From the NCBI RefSeq assembly GCF_030908625.1, contig NZ_CP133133.1, positions 2,418,001-2,482,000 of the forward strand: a DNA stretch of 64,000 nt. The letters are read 5' to 3'. Below, piece by piece: positions 37,357 through 45,084 of this stretch. The notes beneath the pieces were generated by a model. The model saw only the letters and a program-made list of their open reading frames with translations. It was not told the DNA's origin and searched no databases. Every line of letters starts with the position of its first letter. Position 1 is the stretch's first letter. The DNA comes from Paludicola sp. MB14-C6. Its GTDB lineage: Bacteria > Bacillota > Clostridia > Oscillospirales > Ruminococcaceae. The position numbers were made by a program, and so were the translations under genes.

Positions 37357-37386
37357 ATACCCTTTAGCCAATCGGCTAAAGGGTAT
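37357..37386 (+). terminator. Terminator closing the ABC cluster
   Basis: ATACCCTTTAGCC (37357-37369) and GGCTAAAGGGTAT (37374-37386) form a perfect 13-base-pair stem with a four-base loop, followed by TGTTATG. It is palindromic enough to act on either strand. Confidence 0.8.
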
Positions 37387-37457
37387 TGTTATGATGCTGT
37401 ATGGATGATATTAAATAAACTTTACATGAAATAAATTGAATAATATTGGATAATTTG

Positions 37458-37513
37458 TTGTTTGATTATGGAATTAGTTGTATAATGAGAAGGGTAATTA
37501 GATATACCCATTT
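37458..37513 (+). promoter_or_regulatory. Promoter and leader, copy 1
   Basis: TTGTTT (37458-37463), 17 bases, TATAAT (37481-37486), followed by AGGGTAATT and ATATACCC, which can pair as GGGTA/TACCC. An almost identical arrangement occurs at 55803-55858 before the DUF262 pair. It drives the phosphotransferase gene at 37620, and the transcript would begin upstream of repeat copy A. Confidence 0.65.
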
Positions 37514-37570
37514 ACGCATTATAGCAATAACTTGAAGCATGTAAAGCATCATAGTAAGCTAATAATTGGG
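37514..37570. repeat. Cassette-type imperfect palindrome, copy A
   Basis: ACGCATTATAGC, then AATAACTTGAAGCATG, then GCTAATAATT. The core TTATAGC/GCTAATAA arms and an inner AGC-loop hairpin are shared with copies at 60844, 61979 and 63683, and partly at 59894. It lies 50 bases before the start of the phosphotransferase gene. Confidence 0.65.
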
Positions 37571-37619
37571 ACAATAATGGGATGTTGAAATAAAGAGGAT
37601 TTTGTGAGGTGTATAAAAA

Positions 37620-38612
37620 TTGGAAAATGAAACTATAAAAGAATTTATGGCACAAAAAGCAGGACAAATTTTTGGAAATGCATTTATTTTAAATCGAATG
37701 AAACGAGTTTTAGGCGGTGCACAGAAGCATACTTATCTGGCTGAAACTGAAAACAATTTTAAGTTTATAATTTATATATGGGATAAAAGTACATCGTATT
37801 TTTCCTATGACTGCAAAAAAGATGTTTTTTCTTCGAGCAGCGCACAACTGTTTGAAGAAAACAATAAGTTTATGATGCAACACAATGTAAATGTTCCAAA
37901 ACTATATTATATGGATAGAAGTAAAGAGAATCAAGAATATGAATATGCCTTTGTCGAATATATAGATGGTATTGATATGGATGAAATAATTTCAAAGTAT
38001 CCTGAACGCTTGCATTTTGTTTTGCCTTCTCTAAAAAACAGCATTGACAATTTACACAATATAAAAAGTGCGGTTGTTGGACAACTTAATAATTTTCAAA
38101 CATCGGAATTTAATATAATAGATTTTTCATTTAACAGTGCACAGAAGGATATTGATTATCTTATTCAAGTTGACGATAAGAATAAAGAGTTATATTCAGA
38201 ATTATCTGATATTCTGTGTCAATCAACTCAAAGTATGACTACAAGAGATGAGTATACATTTATACACGGAGAGTTAGGACCCAATCATGTCATTGTAGAT
38301 GAAAGTAATAATGCTTTTCTCATAGATATTGAAGGTGCTAAATATTGTGATTTAGAAGAAGAAACAAGTTTTTTGAAAATTCGATTTGGGAATAATTATA
38401 AGAATTTAATAAATAAACAACTTGATCAGAAAAGGATGGAATTCTATCATTTATGTCATTGTTTAGGCAATCTGTCGGGAGCCATCAAATTAAAGATTGA
38501 TAATTATTATGATATAGATGATGTAAAAGGGATGATTAACTATTTTATTTCCCTTTTGAGAAAAGTGGTAGATGAAAACAGTAAAAATGAATATTATGTA
38601 CATAGCTTATGA
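37620..38612 (+). CDS. Phosphotransferase (APH/choline-kinase fold)
   Basis: A 330-residue protein. The kinase-like HGELGPNHVIVDESNNAFLIDIEGAK near residues 218-243 supplies the catalytic HGxxxxxN and IDxE motifs of aminoglycoside phosphotransferase-type kinases; KRVLGGAQKHTYLAETENNF is the N-lobe. The start is TTG 37620, with GAGGTG upstream. It is the first gene behind a strong promoter and a palindromic repeat. Its last eight residues and stop reappear as a fragment at about 61397-61428, so it was once duplicated with the following GNAT gene. The substrate is unknown; an antibiotic is possible. Confidence 0.75.
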   Translation: MENETIKEFMAQKAGQIFGNAFILNRMKRVLGGAQKHTYLAETENNFKFIIYIWDKSTSYFSYDCKKDVFSSSSAQLFEENNKFMMQHNVNVPKLYYMDRSKENQEYEYAFVEYIDGIDMDEIISKYPERLHFVLPSLKNSIDNLHNIKSAVVGQLNNFQTSEFNIIDFSFNSAQKDIDYLIQVDDKNKELYSELSDILCQSTQSMTTRDEYTFIHGELGPNHVIVDESNNAFLIDIEGAKYCDLEEETSFLKIRFGNNYKNLINKQLDQKRMEFYHLCHCLGNLSGAIKLKIDNYYDIDDVKGMINYFISLLRKVVDENSKNEYYVHSL

Positions 38613-38624
38613 TAGGAAAATTAT

Positions 38625-38864
38625 ATGTAATTAACTTTGAATTTAAAAAATATGGGTTATTCTTTAATAGACACAAGTGAAGCTGACTTAGATGACTTTA
38701 TAGGTGTCGATATAAAATCACATAGTAAATATATTGTTGAGCATAGCAACTTTTTTGGCGAATGGAATAAAGATATTCTGGTTAACGCTTTTTATTGTAA
38801 AAGAAAACTAACATTTTTCAAAAAGTTGCTTTTAAATGACGAAGTAGTGGGCTTTTTGGGTTAT
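38625..38864 (+). pseudogene. GNAT acetyltransferase remnant (TAA at codon 2, 3' end lost)
   Basis: It is nearly identical to the first half of the intact gene at 61437-61913. Here the second codon GAA is changed to TAA (38628-38630). Homology stops at 38864, after GFLGY, where IS3-related sequence begins. It is dead at both ends. It lies 13 bases behind the phosphotransferase gene, the ancestral arrangement also seen as a scar before 61437. Confidence 0.85.
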
Positions 38865-39854
38865 AAGCATAATCTTTATTTGAATTAACTCCCCATTATC
38901 TTTTCTTAAAAAAGCAGCGGCATTCTTTGCGAAGGAAATATAATAAGTACATATGATTTTATCAATAATAACAAGGGCATAATGGGCGTGAGATGGCTGT
39001 TAAGACGGCTTAGTTTCAATACAAATTCATATTATTTTTACATTAATAACAAACAAAATAAGGCTAAAAAGTTTCTTAAAAAGAAGGTAATATTAGATAA
39101 AATTTCTTCAATATACCATAGTAACAACGGTACTCCTGGGTACCGCCAGATGACTGATGAGCTGCATAAAGAGAATGTATTTTTAAGTCCTAATACAGTT
39201 TATTTTTATATGAAAGAACTAAACTTAAAGTCCATTACAAGGCGGAAGTATCACTATGAACGCGGTGAAGCACACAAAGTTTTTGCTAATCTTTTAGGAC
39301 AGAATTTTACTGCATCTAAGCCTAACGAAAAATGGTGTACTGATTTTACATACCTCCATCTTGAGAACGGAGAGAAACATTATAATTGCAGTATTTTAGA
39401 CCTGTATGATAGAAGTATTGTGGTATCAATTTGCTCTGACAAAATTGATGCTAAGCTTGCTATACTCACTTTGAAGAAAGCCCTGTCACAAGAAAATTAT
39501 CCTAAAGGTGTAATTTTCCATTCTGACCAAGGTAGCCAGTATACTTCAAAAGCTTTTACTGAATTTTGTGCTAATAATAGCATCGTTCAGAGCATGAGCA
39601 AAGCTGGTTATCCTTATGATAACGCACCTATGGAGCGTTTTTACAACACTCTTAAAGTTGAGTTCTATTATCTGTATAAATTTAGAACAAGTAAAATTTT
39701 ATATTTGTGTATTGATGACTTTATTTATACTAGATATAACCATTCAAGACCTCATTCATTTAACAATGGATTGTCTCCTAAACAAAAGCGTTTTAACTTT
39801 ATTAAATCTGCATGATTTTTCGAAGCTCTGTTACAATTTTACTTGACTAGTACA
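38865..39854 (+). mobile_element. IS3-family element, left end and orfA missing
   Basis: It contains an orfB transposase. The right end is a typical terminal repeat ending in ACTAGTACA at 39854. No matching left end or orfA is found before the junction with the GNAT remnant at 38864-38865, so the element is truncated. Confidence 0.75.
38982..39815 (+). CDS. IS3-family transposase, OrfB
   Basis: A 277-residue DDE integrase with HTH_21-like GTPGYRQMTDELHKE at the front. The catalytic triad is complete: WCTDFTYLHL, IFHSDQGSQYTS and NAPMERFYNTLK, followed by YNHSRPHSFNNGLSPKQKR. It normally depends on a -1 frameshift from orfA, which is lost here, so activity is doubtful. The start assignment (GTG/ATG near 38982) is arbitrary because the natural protein begins in orfA. 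Confidence 0.88.
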   Translation: MGVRWLLRRLSFNTNSYYFYINNKQNKAKKFLKKKVILDKISSIYHSNNGTPGYRQMTDELHKENVFLSPNTVYFYMKELNLKSITRRKYHYERGEAHKVFANLLGQNFTASKPNEKWCTDFTYLHLENGEKHYNCSILDLYDRSIVVSICSDKIDAKLAILTLKKALSQENYPKGVIFHSDQGSQYTSKAFTEFCANNSIVQSMSKAGYPYDNAPMERFYNTLKVEFYYLYKFRTSKILYLCIDDFIYTRYNHSRPHSFNNGLSPKQKRFNFIKSA

Positions 39855-40396
39855 ATATATCCAAGGAAACGTATATAGGATTTGAAGACATACTGCGAGC
39901 GTATAGTGGATATGTAGAAAATCTCAAGGACAACGATGAAGGAATTGGATTCACCCATCTTGAATTAAGCAGACGAAGCAAGAAAGGTATGAAGACAGAA
40001 GAATACAAAAAGAGATATATTAAGAATTACCTGGATCAAGAGAGCGAGATACAAAGGGGAATTAATCAGCTGGAAATCTGGAATAAATATATGTCTACCA
40101 TCTTAGCGGATAAACTTAAGCTGGAAGAGTATAGTAGAGTTATTGAAGACTTAACCTATATTATCAATGCAAAAAAACTTGAGAGATATGCTGTAAGACA
40201 GTTATTCGAAGAGGAAGAGATTCAATCCACCATGGAGAATATTGTTCGAAATTGGGATCAGGTAAGATCTACAATATCCAAGTTTTTTATAACAAAGATT
40301 TATAGAGAGAGCAGTATGGAAAATACGGTACAGGTAATAAAAAACATTATTGCAAGTGAGAGGGAAATGTTGAAAAGGATGTCCGCCATCGGATGA
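39855..40396 (+). pseudogene. Truncated unknown coding region after the IS3 end
   Basis: An open frame continues upstream of ATG 39989 to about 39858 with coding character (SKETYIGFEDILRAYSGYV, then GFTHLELSRRSKKG), and is cut by the IS3 right end. The longest frame with a start is 135 residues from 39989, rich in Glu/Lys helices. I do not recognise the family. It probably is the C-terminal part of a larger helical protein whose 5' part was lost with the IS insertion. Confidence 0.5.
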
Positions 40397-40489
40397 TAAA
40401 GCATTAGTCTCTAAGAGATGCAATATAGTTAAAATAAAGAATGAAAAGATATGATTGTTAGTAATGCCATGAAAGAGAGGAAAATAAAT

Positions 40490-41467
40490 ATGAAATATCT
40501 AATAGTGAAAGCGGAGAACAAACACGTAGAAGAGGCAGTAGGATTATTCAAGAATGTTATGAAGGAAATCAGGGACATGAACTCCTTGATTCCAGACTTA
40601 CAACAAGATGAACAGATTAAGAATATGATTCGTGAGCTATTTCAATGTAATGCAGCTTACATAGCCTTCGAAAATGAGAAAATGGTAGGATACCTAGCTG
40701 GGTATCCAATACAAAATGAGTTTTTTAGTTCATCAAAAGGTGTGTTTATTCCTCTTTATGGACACGGAACTGCAAAAAAAGACCGAGAGAAAATATATCA
40801 GAAATTGTATTCCTTTGCATCAGGCGAATGGGTAAAAGACGGATTAATTACACAATTAATTACAACATTTTCAGATGACAAGGTGTGTATGAAAACCTGG
40901 ATGCTAATGGGCTTTGGAAACAGATGCTGTGATGCGGTTAAAGATGTAGAACCAATCGGAGCTAAATTGCCTGAAAATATTGTAATAAGAAAGGCTGAAC
41001 AGGAAGATATACCGTTGTTAGCAGAACTTTGTTATCAGGATAGCCAGCATTACAGAAATGCACCTACCTTTATGACAGGTGATGAAGAAACCATGGAAGA
41101 ATGTATAGCTGGATTTTCAGAATGGTATTCTGAAAATAACAGACATGTGTGGATTGCTTTTGAAGGTGAAACACCAGTGGGGTATATGAGGATCAGTGAA
41201 GAAGGAGAATCCTTTATTTCACACAGTCCAGAAATGATGAATATTACTGGTGCGTTTGTGAATCCAGATTATAGAGGAAAAGGAATTGCAGATTCACTTT
41301 TAGAGAATATATTGGCATGGATTAAGGAGAATGGATACTCTTTGTGTGGAGTAGATTTCGAATCAATTAACATTCCAGGCAGTAATTTCTGGAATAAGTA
41401 TTTTACCACATATACATACAGCATGGTGAGAAGTATCGATGATAGAATTTTAGATGAGGAGAAATAA
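40490..41467 (+). CDS. Tandem GNAT acetyltransferase
   Basis: A 325-residue protein with two GNAT domains. The first (about 1-140) is degenerate in the acetyl-CoA loop; the second (about 160-325) has the clear motif VNPDYRGKGIADSLLENIL. The start is ATG 40490, with GAGAGG upstream; an earlier in-frame ATG at 40451 lacks a site. Two-domain GNAT proteins often have one active and one structural half. The stop overlaps the next small frame (TAATGATG), so they are coupled. The substrate is unknown. Confidence 0.85.
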   Translation: MKYLIVKAENKHVEEAVGLFKNVMKEIRDMNSLIPDLQQDEQIKNMIRELFQCNAAYIAFENEKMVGYLAGYPIQNEFFSSSKGVFIPLYGHGTAKKDREKIYQKLYSFASGEWVKDGLITQLITTFSDDKVCMKTWMLMGFGNRCCDAVKDVEPIGAKLPENIVIRKAEQEDIPLLAELCYQDSQHYRNAPTFMTGDEETMEECIAGFSEWYSENNRHVWIAFEGETPVGYMRISEEGESFISHSPEMMNITGAFVNPDYRGKGIADSLLENILAWIKENGYSLCGVDFESINIPGSNFWNKYFTTYTYSMVRSIDDRILDEEK

Positions 41468-41673
41468 TGATGAGGCAAATTTATAATACAAAGGACAATT
41501 ATTCCAACTGTTTTCAAAGTATGGTGAGAGCTGTAGCAGAGTATTATAAGAGAGACTATCAAATGGTTTACTTCAATGTCTGGTATCATGCTGTGCTACA
41601 ATACACTTGTAACAGACCTTCGAAAAATATATACATAGTTAACTTTTATAACGCTAGGAGAAATGATGGCTAA
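41467..41673 (+). pseudogene. N-terminal fragment of a BtrH_N-like protein
   Basis: A 68-residue frame coupled to the preceding GNAT gene. The first 35 residues (NTKDNYSNCFQSMVRAVAEY) resemble the start of BtrH-type/papain-like N-terminal domains, which are normally over 300 residues long. Thereafter the sequence loses that character, indicating a 3' truncation. The resemblance is from memory and weak; the truncation is inferred from length. Confidence 0.4.
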
Positions 41674-41908
41674 TTTTAAAGATATTCGTACACTAGAATT
41701 CTATAAAAATAAAAATACATTTACAGGAAGTGCTAACGATTTCAATTATAGAATTTCTACTGACAGTGAAAATTTGAAAGTTGAGATTTGGAAAGGTTAC
41801 TTATGTTATAATAAAAGTGAAATATTGAATCAAGAAGTATTTCCTTTAACAGAAGATGGCTTTAAGCAAATACCAGTATGGTTACAAGAACAAAGTAAAA
41901 TAATTTAA
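41666..41908 (+). CDS. Small conserved hypothetical protein
   Basis: An 80-residue protein, MANFKDIRTLEFYKNKNTFT, with acidic and aromatic residues throughout and no membrane segment. ATG 41666 is five bases after AGGAG. A hairpin terminator follows. I have no functional assignment; proteins of this size and pattern recur in clostridial mobile regions. Confidence 0.6.
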   Translation: MANFKDIRTLEFYKNKNTFTGSANDFNYRISTDSENLKVEIWKGYLCYNKSEILNQEVFPLTEDGFKQIPVWLQEQSKII

Positions 41909-41924
41909 TTTCAAATAACACAAA

Positions 41925-41950
41925 ACTCCCTAGTTAAAACCTAGGGAGTA
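41925..41950 (+). terminator. Hairpin after the small hypothetical gene
   Basis: ACTCCCTAG (41925-41933) and CTAGGGAGT (41941-41949) form a perfect nine-base-pair stem; the downstream T-run is weak. Confidence 0.6.
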
Positions 41951-41959
41951 AATAATTTA

Positions 41960-42192
41960 TAAAAGGTGGCAAACAAAGCCATAATATGGTACAATCTAAA
42001 TACGGGTAAGAAAATAAACCCCTACAGCACTACGATTGCGCTAACAAACGTAGTGCTTACGCCTAAAAGATGCACAAACATCTTGAAGACTTATAGGAGA
42101 AAACTTCTGTGTGTAATTTTATCACAGTGGTATAGAACTGTCAAGCTTTCAGAGCGTTTCAGCGCATCTGGAAGCTTGACTTTTTGTTTTAG
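41960..42192 (+). ncRNA. Structured RNA candidate, module 1, with own terminator
   Basis: About 230 bases without credible coding but with successive stems: AGCACTACG/CGTAGTGCT (42026-42034, 42049-42057), AAGATG/CATCTT (42067-42072, 42079-42084) and CTGTG/CACAG. It ends in a long hairpin GTCAAGCTT/AAGCTTGAC (42140-42148, 42172-42180), with inner CAGA/TCTG, followed by TTTTTGTTTT. That end is a textbook intrinsic terminator. Size and form fit a stable structured RNA such as the raiA-motif class; I cannot confirm a family by eye. An 89-codon frame across it has no coding character. Confidence 0.6.
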
Positions 42193-42565
42193 AATGCTTT
42201 TGCATTTTAAATATAAACCGTATCTTGACAAATAATAAGCCAAGACGAATATTTAAGCTGGTACTTAAATATTCGTGTCAACTTACTAGTAGGGGGTAAC
42301 TGCCCTTATAAAGCTTATTTATAGTGCCTATGAGTACATTGAGCATATGCGAGCGGTGATAAGCGGTTCAAGCACCTACATATAATACGCTTGCGATAAA
42401 TATTGTATGTAATAACTGATTGGTAATCAGTGAAGTTGCGATGACAAGCATATGTATAATGATACTCCTGCTGCGTAGTTGCGTCAGCTACCTAAAAAAG
42501 GTAGATACCTCGTATAGTCTTGAAAAAGATATAAAAGATATGTGTGTTATAACCAATAACAACTT
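42193..42565 (+). ncRNA. Structured RNA candidate, module 2, cut by ISL3
   Basis: About 370 bases with dense pairing and no gene. It has a TTGACA at 42225-42230, a perfect 12-base-pair stem CGAATATTTAAG/CTTAAATATTCG (42246-42257, 42264-42275), ACATATAATA/TATTGTATGT, CTGATT/AATCAG (42417-42430) and CTACC/GGTAG (42488-42503). The segment stops where the ISL3 left end begins at 42566, so a larger RNA may have been interrupted. Large ornate RNAs of Firmicutes (ROOL, GOLLD) are candidates by context only. Confidence 0.45.
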
Positions 42566-43490
42566 GGCTCTATAATAAATGTTGTGGTCAACAAATAGAG
42601 CTTTCTAAAAAAATAAAAAAAGAGAGCATATTTAACGAAAATCCGATAAAATGGGATTGTACGAAACCATAATCGGAGGTTAAAATATGCTCTCAACTAA
42701 TTTTATCGAAAAACTGCTAGGATTGCAAGATGTAAAAGTAACTAATGTCGACATAAATGATGAATATATTAAAATATTTATTAAAATGGAAGTAAAAACA
42801 CACCATTGTCCCAATTGCAACTCTAAAACAAAATACATTCACAGCTATCGTAGACAAGTTATTAAGGATATTCCTATGTTAGGTAAGAATTTATTCTTAG
42901 TGTATAGAAAACGTCGATATCGTTGTCCACACTGTGACAAGTGCTTTTATGAGGAGAATACGTTTTTACCTCACTATCATAGAATGACAAATAGATTAGC
43001 GGCTTTTGTAATTGATATGCTACATAACGAACGGTCTTTTACAAGTGTTGCAAATGATGTAAATCTATCAGTATCAACAGTTATACGAATATTTGATTTC
43101 GTTTATTATCCAAAACCAATACTCTCATCTGTTCTTGCAATAGATGAGTTTAAAGGCAACACAGGTGGTGAAAAATACAATGCAATCATAACAGATCCCG
43201 AAAATCATGTTGTTCTCGATATTCTACCAACAAGATATAGTCATGATTTAATTCAATATTTTAAAAATATGAACCGTTCTGACGTAACTTATTTCATAAG
43301 TGACATGTGGAGTCCCTATCGAGATTTAGCTACTAATTTCTTTAAAACAGCTATTCAAGTAATTGACAAATATCATTGGATAAGACAGGTAGTTTGGGCT
43401 TTTGAGAACGTTAGAAAAGAGGAACAAAAAAAGTTTAATCAAACCCATAGAATCTCGTTTAAACGTTCAAAATCATTGTTAATTAAAAGT
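42566..43490 (+). mobile_element. ISL3-family element, right part missing
   Basis: The left end GGCTCTATAATAAATGTTGT is ISL3-like. The transposase follows after a palindrome that spans its ribosome site (GAGAGCATATTT and AAATATGCTCTC). The element stops at about 43490 where the serine-recombinase unit begins, so the right inverted repeat and the transposase 3' end are lost. Confidence 0.75.
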
Positions 43491-43514
43491 TTTGACACCT
43501 TACTGGTACCCTAG
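42687..43514 (+). pseudogene. ISL3-family transposase, C-terminally truncated
   Basis: 275 residues against about 400-430 in intact relatives. The N-terminal zinc ribbon (HHCPNCNSKT and YRCPHCDKCF) and HTH are present, as are the first two acidic catalytic regions, AIDEFKGNTGG and FISDMWSPYRDLA. The third catalytic Glu region is missing. The frame leaves the family at about FKRSKSLLIK (43490), continuing eight foreign residues into the recombinase promoter. Confidence 0.9.
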
Positions 43515-43539
43515 TAAAATAGGAGTATAGTAAGGTGTC
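43492..43539 (+). promoter_or_regulatory. Promoter inside an inverted repeat, before the serine recombinase
   Basis: TTGACA (43492-43497), exactly 17 bases, TAAAAT (43515-43520). The promoter is overlapped by an 11-base inverted repeat, GACACCTTACT (43494-43504) and AGTAAGGTGTC (43529-43539). This is the expected layout for autoregulation by a resolvase binding its own res/operator site; it may also form a terminator-like hairpin, since TTTTTT follows. Confidence 0.7.
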
Positions 43540-43580
43540 ATTTTTTAGTGTCATAAGTTAAATGAAAGGAAGAGTTGAAA

Positions 43581-44147
43581 ATGGTATATGGATACCTAAG
43601 AGTTAGTTCAAAATCACAACAAGACAATAACTCATTCGAACAGCAAGAGCAAGAAATTTTGGGCCGATATGATAATGCCAAAATCTATTATGAGCAATTT
43701 ACAGGAACAACAACAGATAGGCCAGTACTCAATAATATTTTAGTTTCATTGTTACCTGGCGATACCTTAGTTGTAACAAAACTAGATAGGTTAGCAAGAA
43801 CTACTACTGAGGGAATTGAATTAATTCAAAGGTTGTTTAAAAATGAAGTAGCTGTACATGTTTTAAATGTCGGTTTATTAGAAAATACTTCGATGGGTAA
43901 ATTCTTTATAACTACGCTACTTGCTGTTGCTGAGCTTGAACGAAATCAAATAGTAGAGAGAACGCAGGCAGGAAAGATAATTGCGAGACAAGATCCTAAT
44001 TATAGAGAGGGAAGGCCTAAAGTTTACAGTCGTAATCAAATAGCACATGCGCTAGAGTTACTTAATAAGCATACATATAAACAAGTTGAAGACTTAACTG
44101 GTATATCAAAAAGCACACTAATTCGTGCTAAAAGAAACAAATCCTAA
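43581..44147 (+). CDS. Serine recombinase, resolvase/invertase family
   Basis: A 188-residue protein with the N-terminal catalytic domain [14 protein letters not shown] (catalytic Ser9), [16 protein letters not shown] and [19 protein letters not shown], and a short C-terminal HTH ([19 protein letters not shown]). Small resolvases of this kind act on plasmids or transposons. ATG 43581 is six bases from AAGGAAGAG. It lies directly behind a promoter embedded in an inverted repeat and ahead of the Ku gene. A residual Tn3-like or plasmid origin for this block is possible. Confidence 0.92.
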   Translation: MVYGYLRVSSKSQQDNNSFEQQEQEILGRYDNAKIYYEQFTGTTTDRPVLNNILVSLLPGDTLVVTKLDRLARTTTEGIELIQRLFKNEVAVHVLNVGLLENTSMGKFFITTLLAVAELERNQIVERTQAGKIIARQDPNYREGRPKVYSRNQIAHALELLNKHTYKQVEDLTGISKSTLIRAKRNKS

Positions 44148-44280
44148 GAAATTAAAAAATTGTGATGTAATAGTATAATCATAAAATCTCATATTATAGA
44201 AACAATAAAGAAATATATTTAAGTTCTATCATAAAGTATGATAAAAACAATTGTTGAAACAATAATTATGAGGTGATGAT

Positions 44281-45084
44281 ATGGCTGTAGCAAATAAAAC
44301 TACTATAGCGTTTAGTTTAGTGTCAATACCAATTGCTATGTATACTGCAAACCAGGATAATGATATAAGTTTTAATCAATTGCATAAAGAGGATAATAGC
44401 AGAATAAAGTACAAGAAAACTTGTGGACATTGTGGTAAAGAAATAACGAGTCAGGATATTGTAAAAGGCTATCAATATGATGATGACAAATACGTAGTTG
44501 TGACGGAAGACGATTTAGAAAAAATTAAAACTGAAAAAGATAAGACAATACAAATATTACATTTTGCAAATTTAAATCAAATAAGTCCAGTTTATTATGA
44601 TAAAACTTATCATGCCATACCAGAAGCTGGCGGCGATAAAGCTTTTGAATTATTGCGATCTGCACTTATGGCCGAACAAAAAATTGCAATCGGTAAAACT
44701 ATAATAGGTAATCATGAAACATTGCTTGCTATAATTCCGAGAGAAGACGGTATGTTAATTCAAACCATGTATTATAATGATGACATCAAGGATGTACCAA
44801 AAACCTACAATAAACCCGAAATATCAGATACAGAGCTGCAAATGGCAAAGACACTCATTAAGTCAATGGATACTCCTTTCAATCCGGAAGAATATAAAGA
44901 TGAATATCAGATTAAATTGCGTGAACTCCTTGAGCAAAAGATTGCAGGAAGAGAGATTGTGCAAGCAAAGCCAGAGGAACAGGGGAAAATTATCGATATT
45001 ATGGAAGCATTGCGAGCTAGTATTGAGAAAAACACTAAGACAAAGCCAATTAAACGAACACGTAAAACCAAAGGTGTATCGTAA
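44281..45084 (+). CDS. ku: Ku protein (non-homologous end joining)
   Basis: A 267-residue bacterial Ku homodimer subunit, beginning MAVANKTTIAFSLVSIPIAM with the family's IxFxLVxIPV pattern. RIKYKKTCGHCGKEITSQDIVKGYQY and AEQKIAIGKTIIGNHETLLAI are conserved. It binds DNA double-strand ends and recruits a ligase. The C-terminus is basic (KTKPIKRTRKTKG). AGGTGATG precedes the ATG. Its stop overlaps the ligase start by one base (TAATG), so the NHEJ pair is coupled. Confidence 0.95.
   Translation: MAVANKTTIAFSLVSIPIAMYTANQDNDISFNQLHKEDNSRIKYKKTCGHCGKEITSQDIVKGYQYDDDKYVVVTEDDLEKIKTEKDKTIQILHFANLNQISPVYYDKTYHAIPEAGGDKAFELLRSALMAEQKIAIGKTIIGNHETLLAIIPREDGMLIQTMYYNDDIKDVPKTYNKPEISDTELQMAKTLIKSMDTPFNPEEYKDEYQIKLRELLEQKIAGREIVQAKPEEQGKIIDIMEALRASIEKNTKTKPIKRTRKTKGVS

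Noticed and set aside
41966..42235. 89-codon + strand frame after the small hypothetical gene
   Set aside because: It crosses several stable stem-loops and an intrinsic terminator, has no ribosome site and no protein-like composition; treated as structured RNA.
42242..42564. Group II intron or tRNA-like origin for the structured stretch
   Set aside because: No reverse transcriptase, no GUGYG start or domain V-like motif, and no tRNA cloverleaf could be drawn.
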